From assembly GCF_031845375.1 (NCBI RefSeq), contig NZ_JAVREK010000014.1, forward strand, positions 62,001-126,000: 64,000 nucleotides of DNA. The letters are read 5' to 3'. Source of the stretch: Streptomonospora wellingtoniae (GTDB lineage: Bacteria > Actinomycetota > Actinomycetes > Streptosporangiales > Streptosporangiaceae). The notes beneath the pieces are model-generated. The model had not been told where the DNA came from and searched no databases. It saw only the letters and a program-made list of their open reading frames with translations. Shown piece after piece: positions 17,902 through 26,195 of this stretch (position 1 is the first letter of the stretch; every line of letters begins with the position of its first letter). The translations under genes and the position numbers were made by a program.

Positions 17902-18054
17902 TCCCCCTCGTCCCGACGCGGGCGGCGCCCCGGCACAAGACCCGGCGGGCGTGCCCGAGGCGGGGCGGCCCGACCCGCGCGCGGGGGCGTTCCGCACCAC
18001 CGCTCCGGCCCGGCGGCGCGGCGACGCCCGAGTGCCCGAATGCGTTGTCCTCCG

Positions 18055-18069
18055 CAGGTCGCTGACCTG
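18055..18069. promoter_or_regulatory. 15-bp palindrome upstream of second NodB gene
   Basis: CAGGTC-GCT-GACCTG is a perfect inverted repeat about 150 bp before the ATG at 18218. The surrounding 17902-18217 stretch holds no other recognisable gene or signal. Candidate operator; regulator unknown. Confidence 0.35.
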
Positions 18070-18217
18070 TTGTGGTCACATTCTGCAACCCTGTGCTTCG
18101 GCGGTACCGCATGTCCTACGTTTCTTGCAGGGACGCCGACGCGGTCCGGATCCGGCGCGACCCGCCGTCCGGCCCGGATGCGGCGCAGTCGGCCACGTGG
18201 AAGGAACACTCCGGCGC

Positions 18218-19720
18218 ATGACCCCATCTCCTGCGGGCCCCGCACCGAGCGCGCCGGCGCGCGGCCGGGCCCTCGTCCTGGTGGCGGCCGCGCTCGCCGC
18301 GGCGACCGGCTGCAACGCCCTCGCGCCGCCCGTCCCCCCGCCGACCGCGTTCACGTCCTTCGCCGCCGAGAACGTGCCCGGCCTCGGCGAGCGCAGCGTC
18401 GAGGACGACTCGGGCGGCTTCGCCGTGCGGGGGTCGGTACCCGAGATCCCCGGCGCCGAACCGCTCACCGACCGCCTGGCGGCGATCGCCGACCGCGAGG
18501 CCGCGGACTTCCGGGCCGCCTACGACGAGGCGGAAAGCATGGAGGTCGACTGGGACCTGACCGCGGCCGCGGAAGGGCTGGTCGGGGTCCGCATGGTCCG
18601 CACCGAGGCCGACCACCGCGGCCGCCACGACGCCTACTCCACCTACTATTACGACGTGCGCACCGGACGCACCGCCTACTCCACCGAGCTGCTCGCCGGC
18701 GACGCCGAGCTGCGCGAGCTGAACGTCCTCGTCGCCGAGGAGCTGCAGCACGGAACCGGCGACCCCCAGCGCCTGCACCCGGGCTTCCGGCTCTACGACT
18801 CCCTCGGGTTCAACCCGGACGGAGGCCTCGTCGCGGAGTTCGACGCGGGGCGGGTCGCGCCGGTCGCCGAGGGCCGCGTCGTCGCCGTGGTCGCCGCCGA
18901 CGCCGTGCGCCCGCTGCTGTCGGATCTGGGCGAGCGGGTGCTGGCCGCCACGCGGGCGGACCCCCGGGCGTTCTCCGTCGACTCCGCGCCCCAGGACCCG
19001 CCGCCGGACGAGCCGGCTCCCCCGGGGCCCGAGGTCCCCGGGGCGGTGCCGCCCCGCGAGGACCACGACTGCGGCGTCGAGACCGTGTGCGTCGCCCTGA
19101 CCTTCGACGACGGACCCAGCCCGCACACCGGCGAGGTGCTGGACCTGCTCGCCCGCCGCGACGCCGCGGCGACCTTCTTCCTGTCGGGCAACGCGATCCG
19201 CAACCGGCCCGCCCTCGCGGGCCGCACGTGGGCGGCGGGCCACGCCGTCGGCAGCCACGGCGAGACCCACGAGCCGTTCACCGACCTGTCCCGATCCGAG
19301 CTGGACGACGAGCTGGACACCGTCGACGCGCTGCTGCGCCGCGAGGCCGGGGTGAAGGCGGACCTGCTGCGCCCGCCGTTCGGCGACACCGACGAGGCGG
19401 TCGGCGAGGTCGCGAAGGAGCACGGCCAGGCGCAGATCGTCTGGGACACCGACTCCGAGGACTGGACCGGAATCAGCGCCGAGGAGATCGTCACCAACGT
19501 CACCGCGGCGACGCCGCCCGGCGGCCTGGTGCTGCTGCACGACACCGAGCGGACCACTGTCGAGGCCCTGCCGGAGATCCTGGACTACTTCGAGTCGCAG
19601 GGCTGGGCCACGGTGACGGTTCCCGACCTGCTCGGCGACACCGAGGCCGGGCGACCGTACTACACCCGGGACCCGGTGGCCAACGAGGAGTGCATCCTCC
19701 TGGACGGCTGCCCGATCTGA
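18218..19720 (+). CDS. Lipoprotein polysaccharide deacetylase (NodB), paralogue of the gene at 15289
   Basis: A 500-residue protein. A short signal peptide ends AAATGC (lipobox). The RsiV/DUF3298-like domain (about 45-265) shares GRTAYSTELL and LYDSLGFNPDGGLV with its paralogue. After a Pro-rich linker, the NodB domain (about 290-470) has TFDDGP, SHGETHEP, RPPFGDTDE, DTDSEDW and LLHD, so the metal and catalytic residues look intact. The tail carries two cysteines (NEECILLDGC) absent from the paralogue. GGAAGGA lies about 12 bases before the ATG. Confidence 0.82.
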   Translation: MTPSPAGPAPSAPARGRALVLVAAALAAATGCNALAPPVPPPTAFTSFAAENVPGLGERSVEDDSGGFAVRGSVPEIPGAEPLTDRLAAIADREAADFRAAYDEAESMEVDWDLTAAAEGLVGVRMVRTEADHRGRHDAYSTYYYDVRTGRTAYSTELLAGDAELRELNVLVAEELQHGTGDPQRLHPGFRLYDSLGFNPDGGLVAEFDAGRVAPVAEGRVVAVVAADAVRPLLSDLGERVLAATRADPRAFSVDSAPQDPPPDEPAPPGPEVPGAVPPREDHDCGVETVCVALTFDDGPSPHTGEVLDLLARRDAAATFFLSGNAIRNRPALAGRTWAAGHAVGSHGETHEPFTDLSRSELDDELDTVDALLRREAGVKADLLRPPFGDTDEAVGEVAKEHGQAQIVWDTDSEDWTGISAEEIVTNVTAATPPGGLVLLHDTERTTVEALPEILDYFESQGWATVTVPDLLGDTEAGRPYYTRDPVANEECILLDGCPI

Positions 19721-19777
19721 CGCTCGGTCCTACCTGCGGTGCGCCTGGCGGCGGGGGCGGTGGTGCGCCTCGCGCAA

Positions 19778-19808
19778 GCCGCGGACGGCCCCGCGGGCGG
19801 TCCGCGGC
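19778..19808. terminator. Hairpin between convergent genes
   Basis: GCCGCGGAC (19778-19786) pairs perfectly with GTCCGCGGC (19800-19808). It separates the second NodB gene from the end of the pyrD remnant. Confidence 0.55.
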
Positions 19809-19815
19809 CGGGTGT

Positions 19816-20695
19816 TCAGCCGGGCAGCGCGGCCGTGTCGGAATCGGCCCCCACGGCCTCGGCCACCGACGTGTGTCCGGCCGAGCGCATCAGGCGCGCC
19901 AGACCGCGGTGCATGCGGCGCGGCCACAGCGGTCCGCCGTAGATGAGCCCGGTGTAGCCCTGGACGAGGGTCGCGCCGGCCCGGATACGCTCCCAGGCGT
20001 CCTCGGGGGTGGAGATCCCGCCGACCGAGACGAGCAGCAGCCGGTCCCCCGCGCGGGCCCGCAGCCGACGCAGCACCTCTAGTGATCGCCGGCGCAGCGG
20101 CGCGCCGGAGAGCCCGCCCGCTCCGGCGGCCGCGACCTCCTCGCCGGGACTGCGCAGGCCCGCGCGATCGATGGTGGTGTTGGTGGCGATCACGCCGTCC
20201 AGCCCCAGGTCGACGGCGAGGTCGGCGACGGCGTCGACGTCGTCGTCGGCGAGGTCCGGAGCGATCTTGACCAGCAGCGGCAGCCTGCCGAACCCGTCGC
20301 CGTCCAATGCCGCTCGGACCTCGCTCAGCAGTGGCCGGAGCCGTTCGACGGCCTGGAGGTCGCGCAGGCCGGGAGTGTTCGGCGAGCTGACGTTGACGAC
20401 CAGGTAGTCGGCGAAGGGCGCCAGTCGGCGAGCGCTCTCGACGTAGTCGGCCACCGCTTCGGACTCGCGCGCCGCCCTGGTCTTGCCGATGTTGACGCCG
20501 ACCACCGGACGGCCGCCGCCGCGCCGGGCGCGCAGTGCGCGCAAGTGGTCGGCGGCCACGACGGAGCCGTGGTTGTTGAAGCCCATCCGGTTGACGATCG
20601 CGGAGTCCGCGGTGAGCCGGAACAGGCGCGGCGCGGGGTTGCCCGGCTGCGGATGGGCGGTCACGGTGCCGACCTCGACATGTCCGAACCCGGGC
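19816..20695 (-). pseudogene. pyrD: Dihydroorotate dehydrogenase (quinone-type) remnant, 5' end deleted
   Basis: The frame reads GFGHVEVGTVTAHPQPGNP, then NRMGFNNHG, NIGKT, NVSSPNTPGLR (catalytic Ser), LLVKIAPDL, ATNTTIDR and SVGGI, all diagnostic of class 2 PyrD. Class 2 enzymes begin about 80-90 residues earlier with the first barrel strands and an AAGFDKNG-type FMN loop. Here that part is replaced by the start of a PAC2 gene in another frame. Translation from the internal GTG at 20664 would give 282 residues without those strands. I consider it non-functional; a second pyrD would then be needed elsewhere. Confidence 0.75.
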
Positions 20696-21139
20696 GGTCG
20701 CGGTGGTCGGCCGCGTGTGCGGAACGGCCATCGGGATCCCGTGCACGCCCACGGCGAGGCCCACGGAGAACCGCTCGACGAGGTCGCGCACCGCCGCCGC
20801 GAAGGCCTCCCACTCGTGGTCGGGTTCCAGCCCGTGCAGCAGGAGGAACGGAGTGCCCTCGGTGTCGCGCATCTGGTAAAGAGACAGCTTGGGCGGGCTG
20901 TACTCGGTGTAGGCGCTCTCGACGAAAGTCAGCATGGGGCGGCGGGCCCGGTAGTCCAGCAGCCGGTCGACGTCGAAAGCGGCGATCTCCTCGGCCTCGA
21001 ACTCGGCGAAGAGCGCCTCGGCGGCCTGGCGGCCGACCGTACCGGCGTCCACGAACCCGTCGAGTACGACCAGCATCACGGTCCCGGCGGCCTCCTCGGC
21101 GGCCTGGCGGAGCTGGTAGAGGTCAGCGTGGTCACGCAC
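20696..21139 (-). pseudogene. PAC2-family protein, truncated 5' fragment
   Basis: About 148 codons of a PAC2 (proteasome assembly chaperone-like) protein: VMLVVLDGFVDAGTVGRQAA, FDVDRLLDYRARRP, LHGLEPDHEWE and HGIPMAVPHTRPTT. Family members run to about 300 residues. Here the sequence passes within a few codons into pyrD-derived DNA in another frame and continues as nonsense. The start is taken at the GTG preceded by GGAGA; a GTG eight codons upstream is possible. Together with the pyrD fragment this is a deletion scar. Confidence 0.75.
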
Positions 21140-21269
21140 CTGGCGGGGTCTCCATTCGCACACGGGGCGGCGGGGCGGGGAACATGCGCGCGGTTCCGGC
21201 GCGCGGTCGGATGCGCTGTCCAGAATAGTCGAGCGCGACCGCCCCGCCCCAACGCCGAGGCGGTCCCCG

Positions 21270-23039
21270 TCACTGTGACCGCAGCACCCGCAGGCTGCGC
21301 AGCCGGTTCAGCGCGGCGGCGATCTCATAGCGGCGCGGGAGCACGTAGTCGCCCGCGTAGCCGCGCCCGAGAGCGGTCACCCCGTCGCCGTCCAGCCGCT
21401 CCTCCAGCGCGTCCAGCGCTTCGGCGAGCGTGCGATCGTCGCCGAGCAGGCCGCCCTCGGCCAGCAGCCGCATCGCCAGGCCCACCCCGATGATCTGGCC
21501 GGGGTCGACGAGCTGCGCGAGGTTGCGCACGTCGATCTCGTTCTCGCCGAAGGTGAGCACGTCCATGTCGCGGCGCTTGATGCGGGAGCGCCCGCGCGCC
21601 GTGGCGTCGACCGAGCGGCGGTCGAGCACGCGGGCGGCGGGCGCGGCGAAGTCGGCGTCGGCGCGTTCGGCGGCCAACTCCCGTGCGCGGTCGGTGACGT
21701 CATAGGGGCGGTAGCCGTCGAGCATGACGACCTGGTCGGCGACGTCGAAGTAGTCGCCGCTGCCGCCCATCACCAGCACCGTGGAGACCCCGTGGTCGCG
21801 CCGCAGCGGGCGGACCAGGTCGACGAAGGGGGTCAGCGGCTCCCGGTCGCCGTGCACCAGGCGCTGCATCCGGGCGTCGCGGATCATCAGGTTGGTGGCG
21901 GTGGTGTCCTCGTCGATCAGCAGCGCCGTGGACCCGGCTTCGAGGGCCTCGGCGATGTTGGCGGCCTGGGAGGTGGAGCCCGATGCATTCTCGGTCGAGA
22001 AGTCGGAGGTGTCGGCGCCGGTGGGCAGGTTGCGCACGAACGCTCCGATATCCGTGCGCTCGACCTGGCGGCCTTCCTCGGCGCGGATCTTGACCGCGTC
22101 GGCGCGGGAGACCACCAGTTCGCGACCGTCGCCGGGCACGTGGTCGTAGACGCCGCGCTCCAGGGCGTGCAGCAGGGTCGACTTGCCGTGGAAGCCGCCG
22201 CCGACGATGAGGGTGATGCCTTCGGCGATACCCAGGCCGCCGACCTCGCCCGCGTGCGGCAGGCTGACGGTGACGCGCATGGACTCCGGCGAACGGAAGG
22301 GGACGGCGCTGCCCTGCATGGGCAGGTCGCTGACGCCGCTGCGGCGCGGCAGCACCGAGCCGTCGGCGACGAAGGCCACCAGTCCCAGTCCGGCCAGGCG
22401 GTCACGCAGCGCGCAGGTGTCCTCGACCGTGTCGGCGAAGGCGGCGGCCTCGGCGGCGTCGAGTGCGGGCCAGCGCAGCACGTCGACCATGGCGGGCAGC
22501 CGCTCGCACAGCTCGCGCTCGGCGGTGCGGCCGTCGATCCTGCGGCCGTTGCCGGGCATCTCGATGCCCAGCCGCAGCAGGACCTCGCCGTCGCGGATCT
22601 GGCAGGCGGCGCGGTCGAGCACCTCCTGCCCGCCCGCGTCGATGCGCAGCCGGGCGCCCTTGAGCTCGCGGTAGGCGCGGCGCACCAGGTAGTCGGCGGT
22701 GGCCCGGCGGCGCACCGGCGAATGCCAGGCCGAGTCGGGCAGTTCGGCGATGTCGGCGGGGATGCGCACGGAGACGCGGGAGGGCGGCGCGAAGGGGTCG
22801 GACTGCACGCGGTCGACGGTCAGCGTGAAGTCGGGGAAGGACCAGTCGCCGGTGAGCGACTTGTAGCGGCCGTAAGAGGAGCCGTCCATCTTGCGCAGCT
22901 CCTCGGCCAGGCGTGCGTCGTCCCGCCGGCCGCGGATCTCCGGCTGCTCGCGGCGGCCGCCTCCGCCGCCCGGACCGCCGCGCCGCTCCGGACGTCCTCC
23001 GCTGTGGCGGCGTTCCTGGCCCCCGTACCGTCCAGGCAT
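21270..23039 (-). CDS. Predicted ATPase of the ABC class (MRB1590-like)
   Basis: A 589-residue cytoplasmic protein. A Gly/Arg-rich N-terminus (about 1-40) looks disordered and nucleic-acid-binding. A conserved N-domain (about 45-240) is followed by an ABC ATPase core with Walker A GGGFHGKST (about 280), signature-like ENASGSTSQAANI and Walker B ALLIDEDTTATN. The order matches the ABC_ATPase family that includes trypanosomal MRB1590, linked to RNA processing; bacterial function is not established. GGAGGG lies nine bases before the chosen ATG. The upstream region contains the dispersed element at 23180-23423. Confidence 0.8.
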   Translation of the reverse strand: MPGRYGGQERRHSGGRPERRGGPGGGGGRREQPEIRGRRDDARLAEELRKMDGSSYGRYKSLTGDWSFPDFTLTVDRVQSDPFAPPSRVSVRIPADIAELPDSAWHSPVRRRATADYLVRRAYRELKGARLRIDAGGQEVLDRAACQIRDGEVLLRLGIEMPGNGRRIDGRTAERELCERLPAMVDVLRWPALDAAEAAAFADTVEDTCALRDRLAGLGLVAFVADGSVLPRRSGVSDLPMQGSAVPFRSPESMRVTVSLPHAGEVGGLGIAEGITLIVGGGFHGKSTLLHALERGVYDHVPGDGRELVVSRADAVKIRAEEGRQVERTDIGAFVRNLPTGADTSDFSTENASGSTSQAANIAEALEAGSTALLIDEDTTATNLMIRDARMQRLVHGDREPLTPFVDLVRPLRRDHGVSTVLVMGGSGDYFDVADQVVMLDGYRPYDVTDRARELAAERADADFAAPAARVLDRRSVDATARGRSRIKRRDMDVLTFGENEIDVRNLAQLVDPGQIIGVGLAMRLLAEGGLLGDDRTLAEALDALEERLDGDGVTALGRGYAGDYVLPRRYEIAAALNRLRSLRVLRSQ

Positions 23040-23179
23040 CGGTCGGTTCCCTCCTAATGGTGCGTTCTCGTGCGTCGGGCTCGCCTGTGCCGGGCGACGC
23101 CGGCCCAAGGGCGCGCAAGTCGGCTGCCCGCTCGGCGGTGCGGTATGCGCGGCGTCCCGCTCCGGCGTCGTCGCGGCGA

Positions 23180-23423
23180 CCCCGTTGATCTTGTAGCTAT
23201 CGTGAAGTAAAACGATTTCCAGTGACGATAGCTACAAGCTGTGTGGGGCCTCCCTCTGGTCGGCCGTACCGGAGGAACAAAACGAGGGTGAACCGGCCCG
23301 CTCCAGACCCACTTCAGGGAATGTCACGGAACGATAACGGGATTTCGTGGGCGCCTCGCGATGGAGTGCGTTTGCCCAGCTCAGAGGTGCTAGCTCCGCT
23401 GTTTTGGGAATAGATCAACGGTG
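23180..23423 (+). repeat. Dispersed hairpin-bearing element, copy 1
   Basis: It starts with CCCCG-TT-GATC and ends with GATC-AA-CGG, so the two ends can pair. A hairpin follows at 23191-23237 with 13-bp arms (TTGTAGCTATCGT and complement). The next roughly 180 bp, to the closing GATC, match copy 2 (39508-39749) with only four differences, while the 47-bp hairpin has eight, several of them compensatory. It lies between the AsnC gene's stop and the ATPase gene's start. A 63-codon frame inside is shared by both copies but does not look coding. I do not recognise the element; it could be a structured RNA or a non-autonomous mobile element. Confidence 0.85.
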
Positions 23424-23434
23424 ATATCCGCGCC

Positions 23435-23884
23435 TCAGTCCGGTTCGCGCAGGGCGGGCTCGTCGAGGATGAACATGGTCTGGGTGTTGCGCACCTCCGG
23501 GATCCGCTGCAGGCGCTCCAGCACGAAGGTGCGCAGAGCGGCGGCGTCGGCGACCCGGACCAGCAGAAGGAGGTCGACGTCGCCGGAGACGAGCGCGGCG
23601 TGGTCGACCTCGGGGATGTCCCTCAGGTGGTCGCGGAACCGCTCCCAGGAGTGCTGCTCGATGCGCACCGACACGTAGGCGGCCAGCCCGTTGCCGTACT
23701 TCTCGTGGTCGATGACCGCGGTGAAGCCGCGGATGACGCCGTCGGAACGCAGCCGGTGGAGCCGGGCGTAGGCATTGGCGCGGGAGATGTGCGCGTGCTC
23801 GGCCACCGCGCGGATCGACATGCGGCCGTCCGCGCGCAGCAGGTCGATGATCGCGTGGTCGACGTCGTCCAAGGCGGTGGCCAT
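23435..23884 (-). CDS. bkdR: Lrp/AsnC-family regulator of the branched-chain 2-oxoacid dehydrogenase operon
   Basis: A 149-residue regulator. The N-terminal helix-turn-helix (MSIRAVAEHAHISRANAYARLHRL) is followed by an effector (RAM) domain containing VSGDVDLLLLVRV. GAGGTGAG lies four bases before the chosen ATG; an in-frame start 11 codons earlier lacks support. Divergent placement beside the E1alpha gene, with a palindrome between them, suggests control by branched-chain amino or keto acids as in BkdR systems. The target is inferred from position. Confidence 0.8.
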   Translation of the reverse strand: MATALDDVDHAIIDLLRADGRMSIRAVAEHAHISRANAYARLHRLRSDGVIRGFTAVIDHEKYGNGLAAYVSVRIEQHSWERFRDHLRDIPEVDHAALVSGDVDLLLLVRVADAAALRTFVLERLQRIPEVRNTQTMFILDEPALREPD

Positions 23885-23989
23885 GTGTCTCACCTCACAC
23901 CGGCGGAGCGGGAGCACATCGAGACGGATCCGACTCCACGATCGTTTCGTCTGGCCATCCGTCTACGATACGCGGCTCATTATGGACAT

Positions 23990-24010
23990 TATGCGGCACC
24001 CAACCGCATA
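23990..24010. promoter_or_regulatory. Palindrome overlapping the start region of the E1alpha gene
   Basis: TATGCGG and CCGCATA are perfect 7-bp arms around CACCCAA, ending eight bases before the E1alpha ATG at 24019. The ATG lacks a clear ribosome binding site, so the message may be leaderless and the site close to the transcription start. It is a likely site for the divergent AsnC regulator. Confidence 0.5.
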
Positions 24011-24018
24011 TTCGGACC

Positions 24019-25158
24019 ATGACGACCAGCGAAGCGCCACCCGTTGCGGTTCCCACGGTCCCCTCCGCGGAGCCCATCCGGCTGATCGACGCCGAGGGCC
24101 GCCGCACCGCGGACCCGGCGGTACGAGCCGGCTTCGACCTGCCCGGTCCGGACACCCTTGAGGCGCTGCTGCGCGCCATGGTCGTCGGCCGCCGCTTCGA
24201 CGGCCAGGCCGGCGCGCTGGCCAAGCAGGGCAGGCTGGCGGTGTACCCCTCCAGCCGCGGTCAGGAGGCCTGCCAGGTCGGCGGCGTGCTCGCCCTCGCC
24301 GAGAACGACTGGCTGTTTCCCACCTACCGCGACTGCGTCTCCCTGGTCGCCCGCGGTGTGGACCCGGTCGAGGTGCTGACCCTGCTGCGCGGCGACTGGC
24401 ACTGCGGCTACGACCCCAAGGCCTACCGCTGCGCGCCGCAGTGCACGCCGCTGGCCACCAACGCCTCGCATGCCGTGGGGCTGACCTACGCCGCCCGCCG
24501 CAAGGGCGCCGACACCGCGGCACTGGTGCTGATGGGCGACGGCGCCACCAGCGAGGGCGACGCACATGAGGCGTACAACTTCGCGGCGGTGTGGAACACG
24601 CCGGTCGTCTTCCTGATCCAGAACAACCAGTGGGCGATCAGCGTGCCGCTGCACAAGCAGTCCGCGGCCCCGACGCTGGCGCACAAGGCCGTCGGTTACG
24701 GGATGCGCGGCTACCTCGTCGACGGCAACGACGCCGCGGCTGTGCACGCGGTGGTCGCGCACGCGCTGGCCGAGGCCCGGTCGGGCGGCGGTCCCGCGCT
24801 GATCGAGGCGCGCACATACCGGGTGGAGCCGCACACCAACTCCGACGACCCCAAGCGCTACCGCGACGACGCCGAGGTGGAACGCTGGCGCCGACGCGAC
24901 CCCCTGGCCCGCCTCGAGGCGCTGCTGCGCAGCGAGGGCCTGCTCGACGACGCGCGCATGGCCGGCTTCCAAGACGAGGCCGACCGGCTGGCCGCGTCGG
25001 TGCGCGAGCGCCTCTCACGGCCGCCGAGGCGCACCGCCGACGATCTGTTCGCCCACGTCTACGCGGAGCCCACGGCGGCCCTGCGCCGCCAGCGCGCCGC
25101 GGTACGCGAGGCCGCGGAGCACGCGGAGCGGACCGGCGGACCGGACGGAGGCCGCTGA
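24019..25158 (+). CDS. bkdA: Branched-chain 2-oxoacid dehydrogenase E1 alpha subunit
   Basis: A 379-residue thiamin-diphosphate-dependent E1 alpha subunit. The cofactor motif reads GDGATSEGDAHEAYNFAAVW, then NNQWAISVP, the usual GDG-x(n)-NN pattern. The phosphorylation-loop-like region includes YRVEPHTNSDDPKRY. With E1 beta it decarboxylates branched-chain 2-oxoacids and loads E2. Pyruvate specificity cannot be excluded; the AsnC neighbour and separate E1 alpha/beta genes favour the branched-chain type. It overlaps E1 beta by one base (TGATG). Confidence 0.87.
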   Translation: MTTSEAPPVAVPTVPSAEPIRLIDAEGRRTADPAVRAGFDLPGPDTLEALLRAMVVGRRFDGQAGALAKQGRLAVYPSSRGQEACQVGGVLALAENDWLFPTYRDCVSLVARGVDPVEVLTLLRGDWHCGYDPKAYRCAPQCTPLATNASHAVGLTYAARRKGADTAALVLMGDGATSEGDAHEAYNFAAVWNTPVVFLIQNNQWAISVPLHKQSAAPTLAHKAVGYGMRGYLVDGNDAAAVHAVVAHALAEARSGGGPALIEARTYRVEPHTNSDDPKRYRDDAEVERWRRRDPLARLEALLRSEGLLDDARMAGFQDEADRLAASVRERLSRPPRRTADDLFAHVYAEPTAALRRQRAAVREAAEHAERTGGPDGGR

Positions 25159-26195
25159 TGGCGCGCACCACCCTCGGCCAGGCCCTCAACCGGGCGCTGC
25201 GCGACGCCTTGGCGGCCGACCCCGACGTGGTCGTCTACGGCGAGGACGTCGGACCGCTGGGCGGGGTCTTCCGGGTGACCGACGGACTGTCCGCGGAGTT
25301 CGGCGAGGACCGCTGCTTCGACTCCCCCCTCGCCGAGTCCGGGATCACGGGGACCGCGGTGGGCATGGCGATGTACGGCCGCCGGCCGGTGATCGAGATG
25401 CAGTTCGACGCCTTCGCCTACCCCGCCTTCCAGCAGGTCGTCTCGCACGTGGCCAAGATGCGCAACCGCACCCGCGGGCGCCTGGAGCTGCCGCTGGTCA
25501 TCCGCATCCCCTACGGCGGCGGTATCGGCGCCGTCGAGCACCACGGCGACTCCTCCGAGGCCTACTATGCCCACACGCCCGGCCTGCGCGTCGTCACCCC
25601 CGCGACCGCGGCCGACGGCTACTCGATGCTCCGCGAGGCGGTGGAGTCGCCCGACCCCGTGGTTTTCCTGGAACCCAAGCGCCGCTACTGGGCGGCCGAG
25701 GACGTGGAGCTTCCGGCGCGCACCGAGCCGATGGACCGCGCGGTGGTACGCCGCGAAGGAAGCGACCTGACGATCATCGCCTACGGCCCGACCGTCGACA
25801 CCGCCTTGCTGGCCGCCGAGGCGGCAGCAGGCGAAGGGCGCTCCGCCGAGGTGGTCGACCTGCGCAGCCTCTCCCCTTTCGACGACGAGACCGTGGCCGC
25901 GTCGGTGCGGCGCACGGGCCGCGCAGTGGTCGTGCACGAGGCCCCCGGGTTCGCCGGCTTCGGCGCCGAGGTCGCCGCGCGCGTCACGGAGCAGTGCTTC
26001 CACTACCTGGAGGCGCCGGTGATGCGTGTGTGCGGACTTGACATCCCCTATCCGCCGCCGCACCTGGAGGAGTTCCACCTGCCGGGTGTGGACCGCATCC
26101 TCTCCGCGGTCGACCGGCTGCAGTGGGAGTCGTCCTGGGTCCCCGGCACGGCGCCGGTCGGCGCTCCGGAGCAGCGTTCGGAGGTGAACGCGTGA
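25158..26195 (+). CDS. bkdB: Branched-chain 2-oxoacid dehydrogenase E1 beta subunit
   Basis: A 345-residue E1 beta subunit with GEDVGPLGGVFRVTDGL near the N-terminus, SPLAESGITGTAVGMA and HHGDSSEAYYAHTPGL. The C-terminal transketolase-like domain has VVDLRSLSPFDDET and the late CGLDIPYPPPHLE. It forms an alpha2beta2 tetramer with the preceding product. The start overlaps the E1 alpha stop and its end overlaps the E2 start (GTGA), so the three genes are translationally coupled. Confidence 0.9.
   Translation: MARTTLGQALNRALRDALAADPDVVVYGEDVGPLGGVFRVTDGLSAEFGEDRCFDSPLAESGITGTAVGMAMYGRRPVIEMQFDAFAYPAFQQVVSHVAKMRNRTRGRLELPLVIRIPYGGGIGAVEHHGDSSEAYYAHTPGLRVVTPATAADGYSMLREAVESPDPVVFLEPKRRYWAAEDVELPARTEPMDRAVVRREGSDLTIIAYGPTVDTALLAAEAAAGEGRSAEVVDLRSLSPFDDETVAASVRRTGRAVVVHEAPGFAGFGAEVAARVTEQCFHYLEAPVMRVCGLDIPYPPPHLEEFHLPGVDRILSAVDRLQWESSWVPGTAPVGAPEQRSEVNA

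Noticed and set aside
19730..21163. A 477-codon continuous frame spanning the PAC2 and pyrD remnants
   Set aside because: Its first 145 or so codons are PAC2, but the rest reads pyrD DNA in the wrong frame, giving Arg/Gly/Ala-rich nonsense. It is a by-product of the deletion, not a fusion protein.
23222..23413. Small protein encoded within the dispersed element (63 and 61 codons in the two copies)
   Set aside because: Three of four base differences are non-synonymous, third codon positions are far less G/C-rich than real genes here, and the start has no good ribosome binding site. More likely an incidental frame in a non-coding element.
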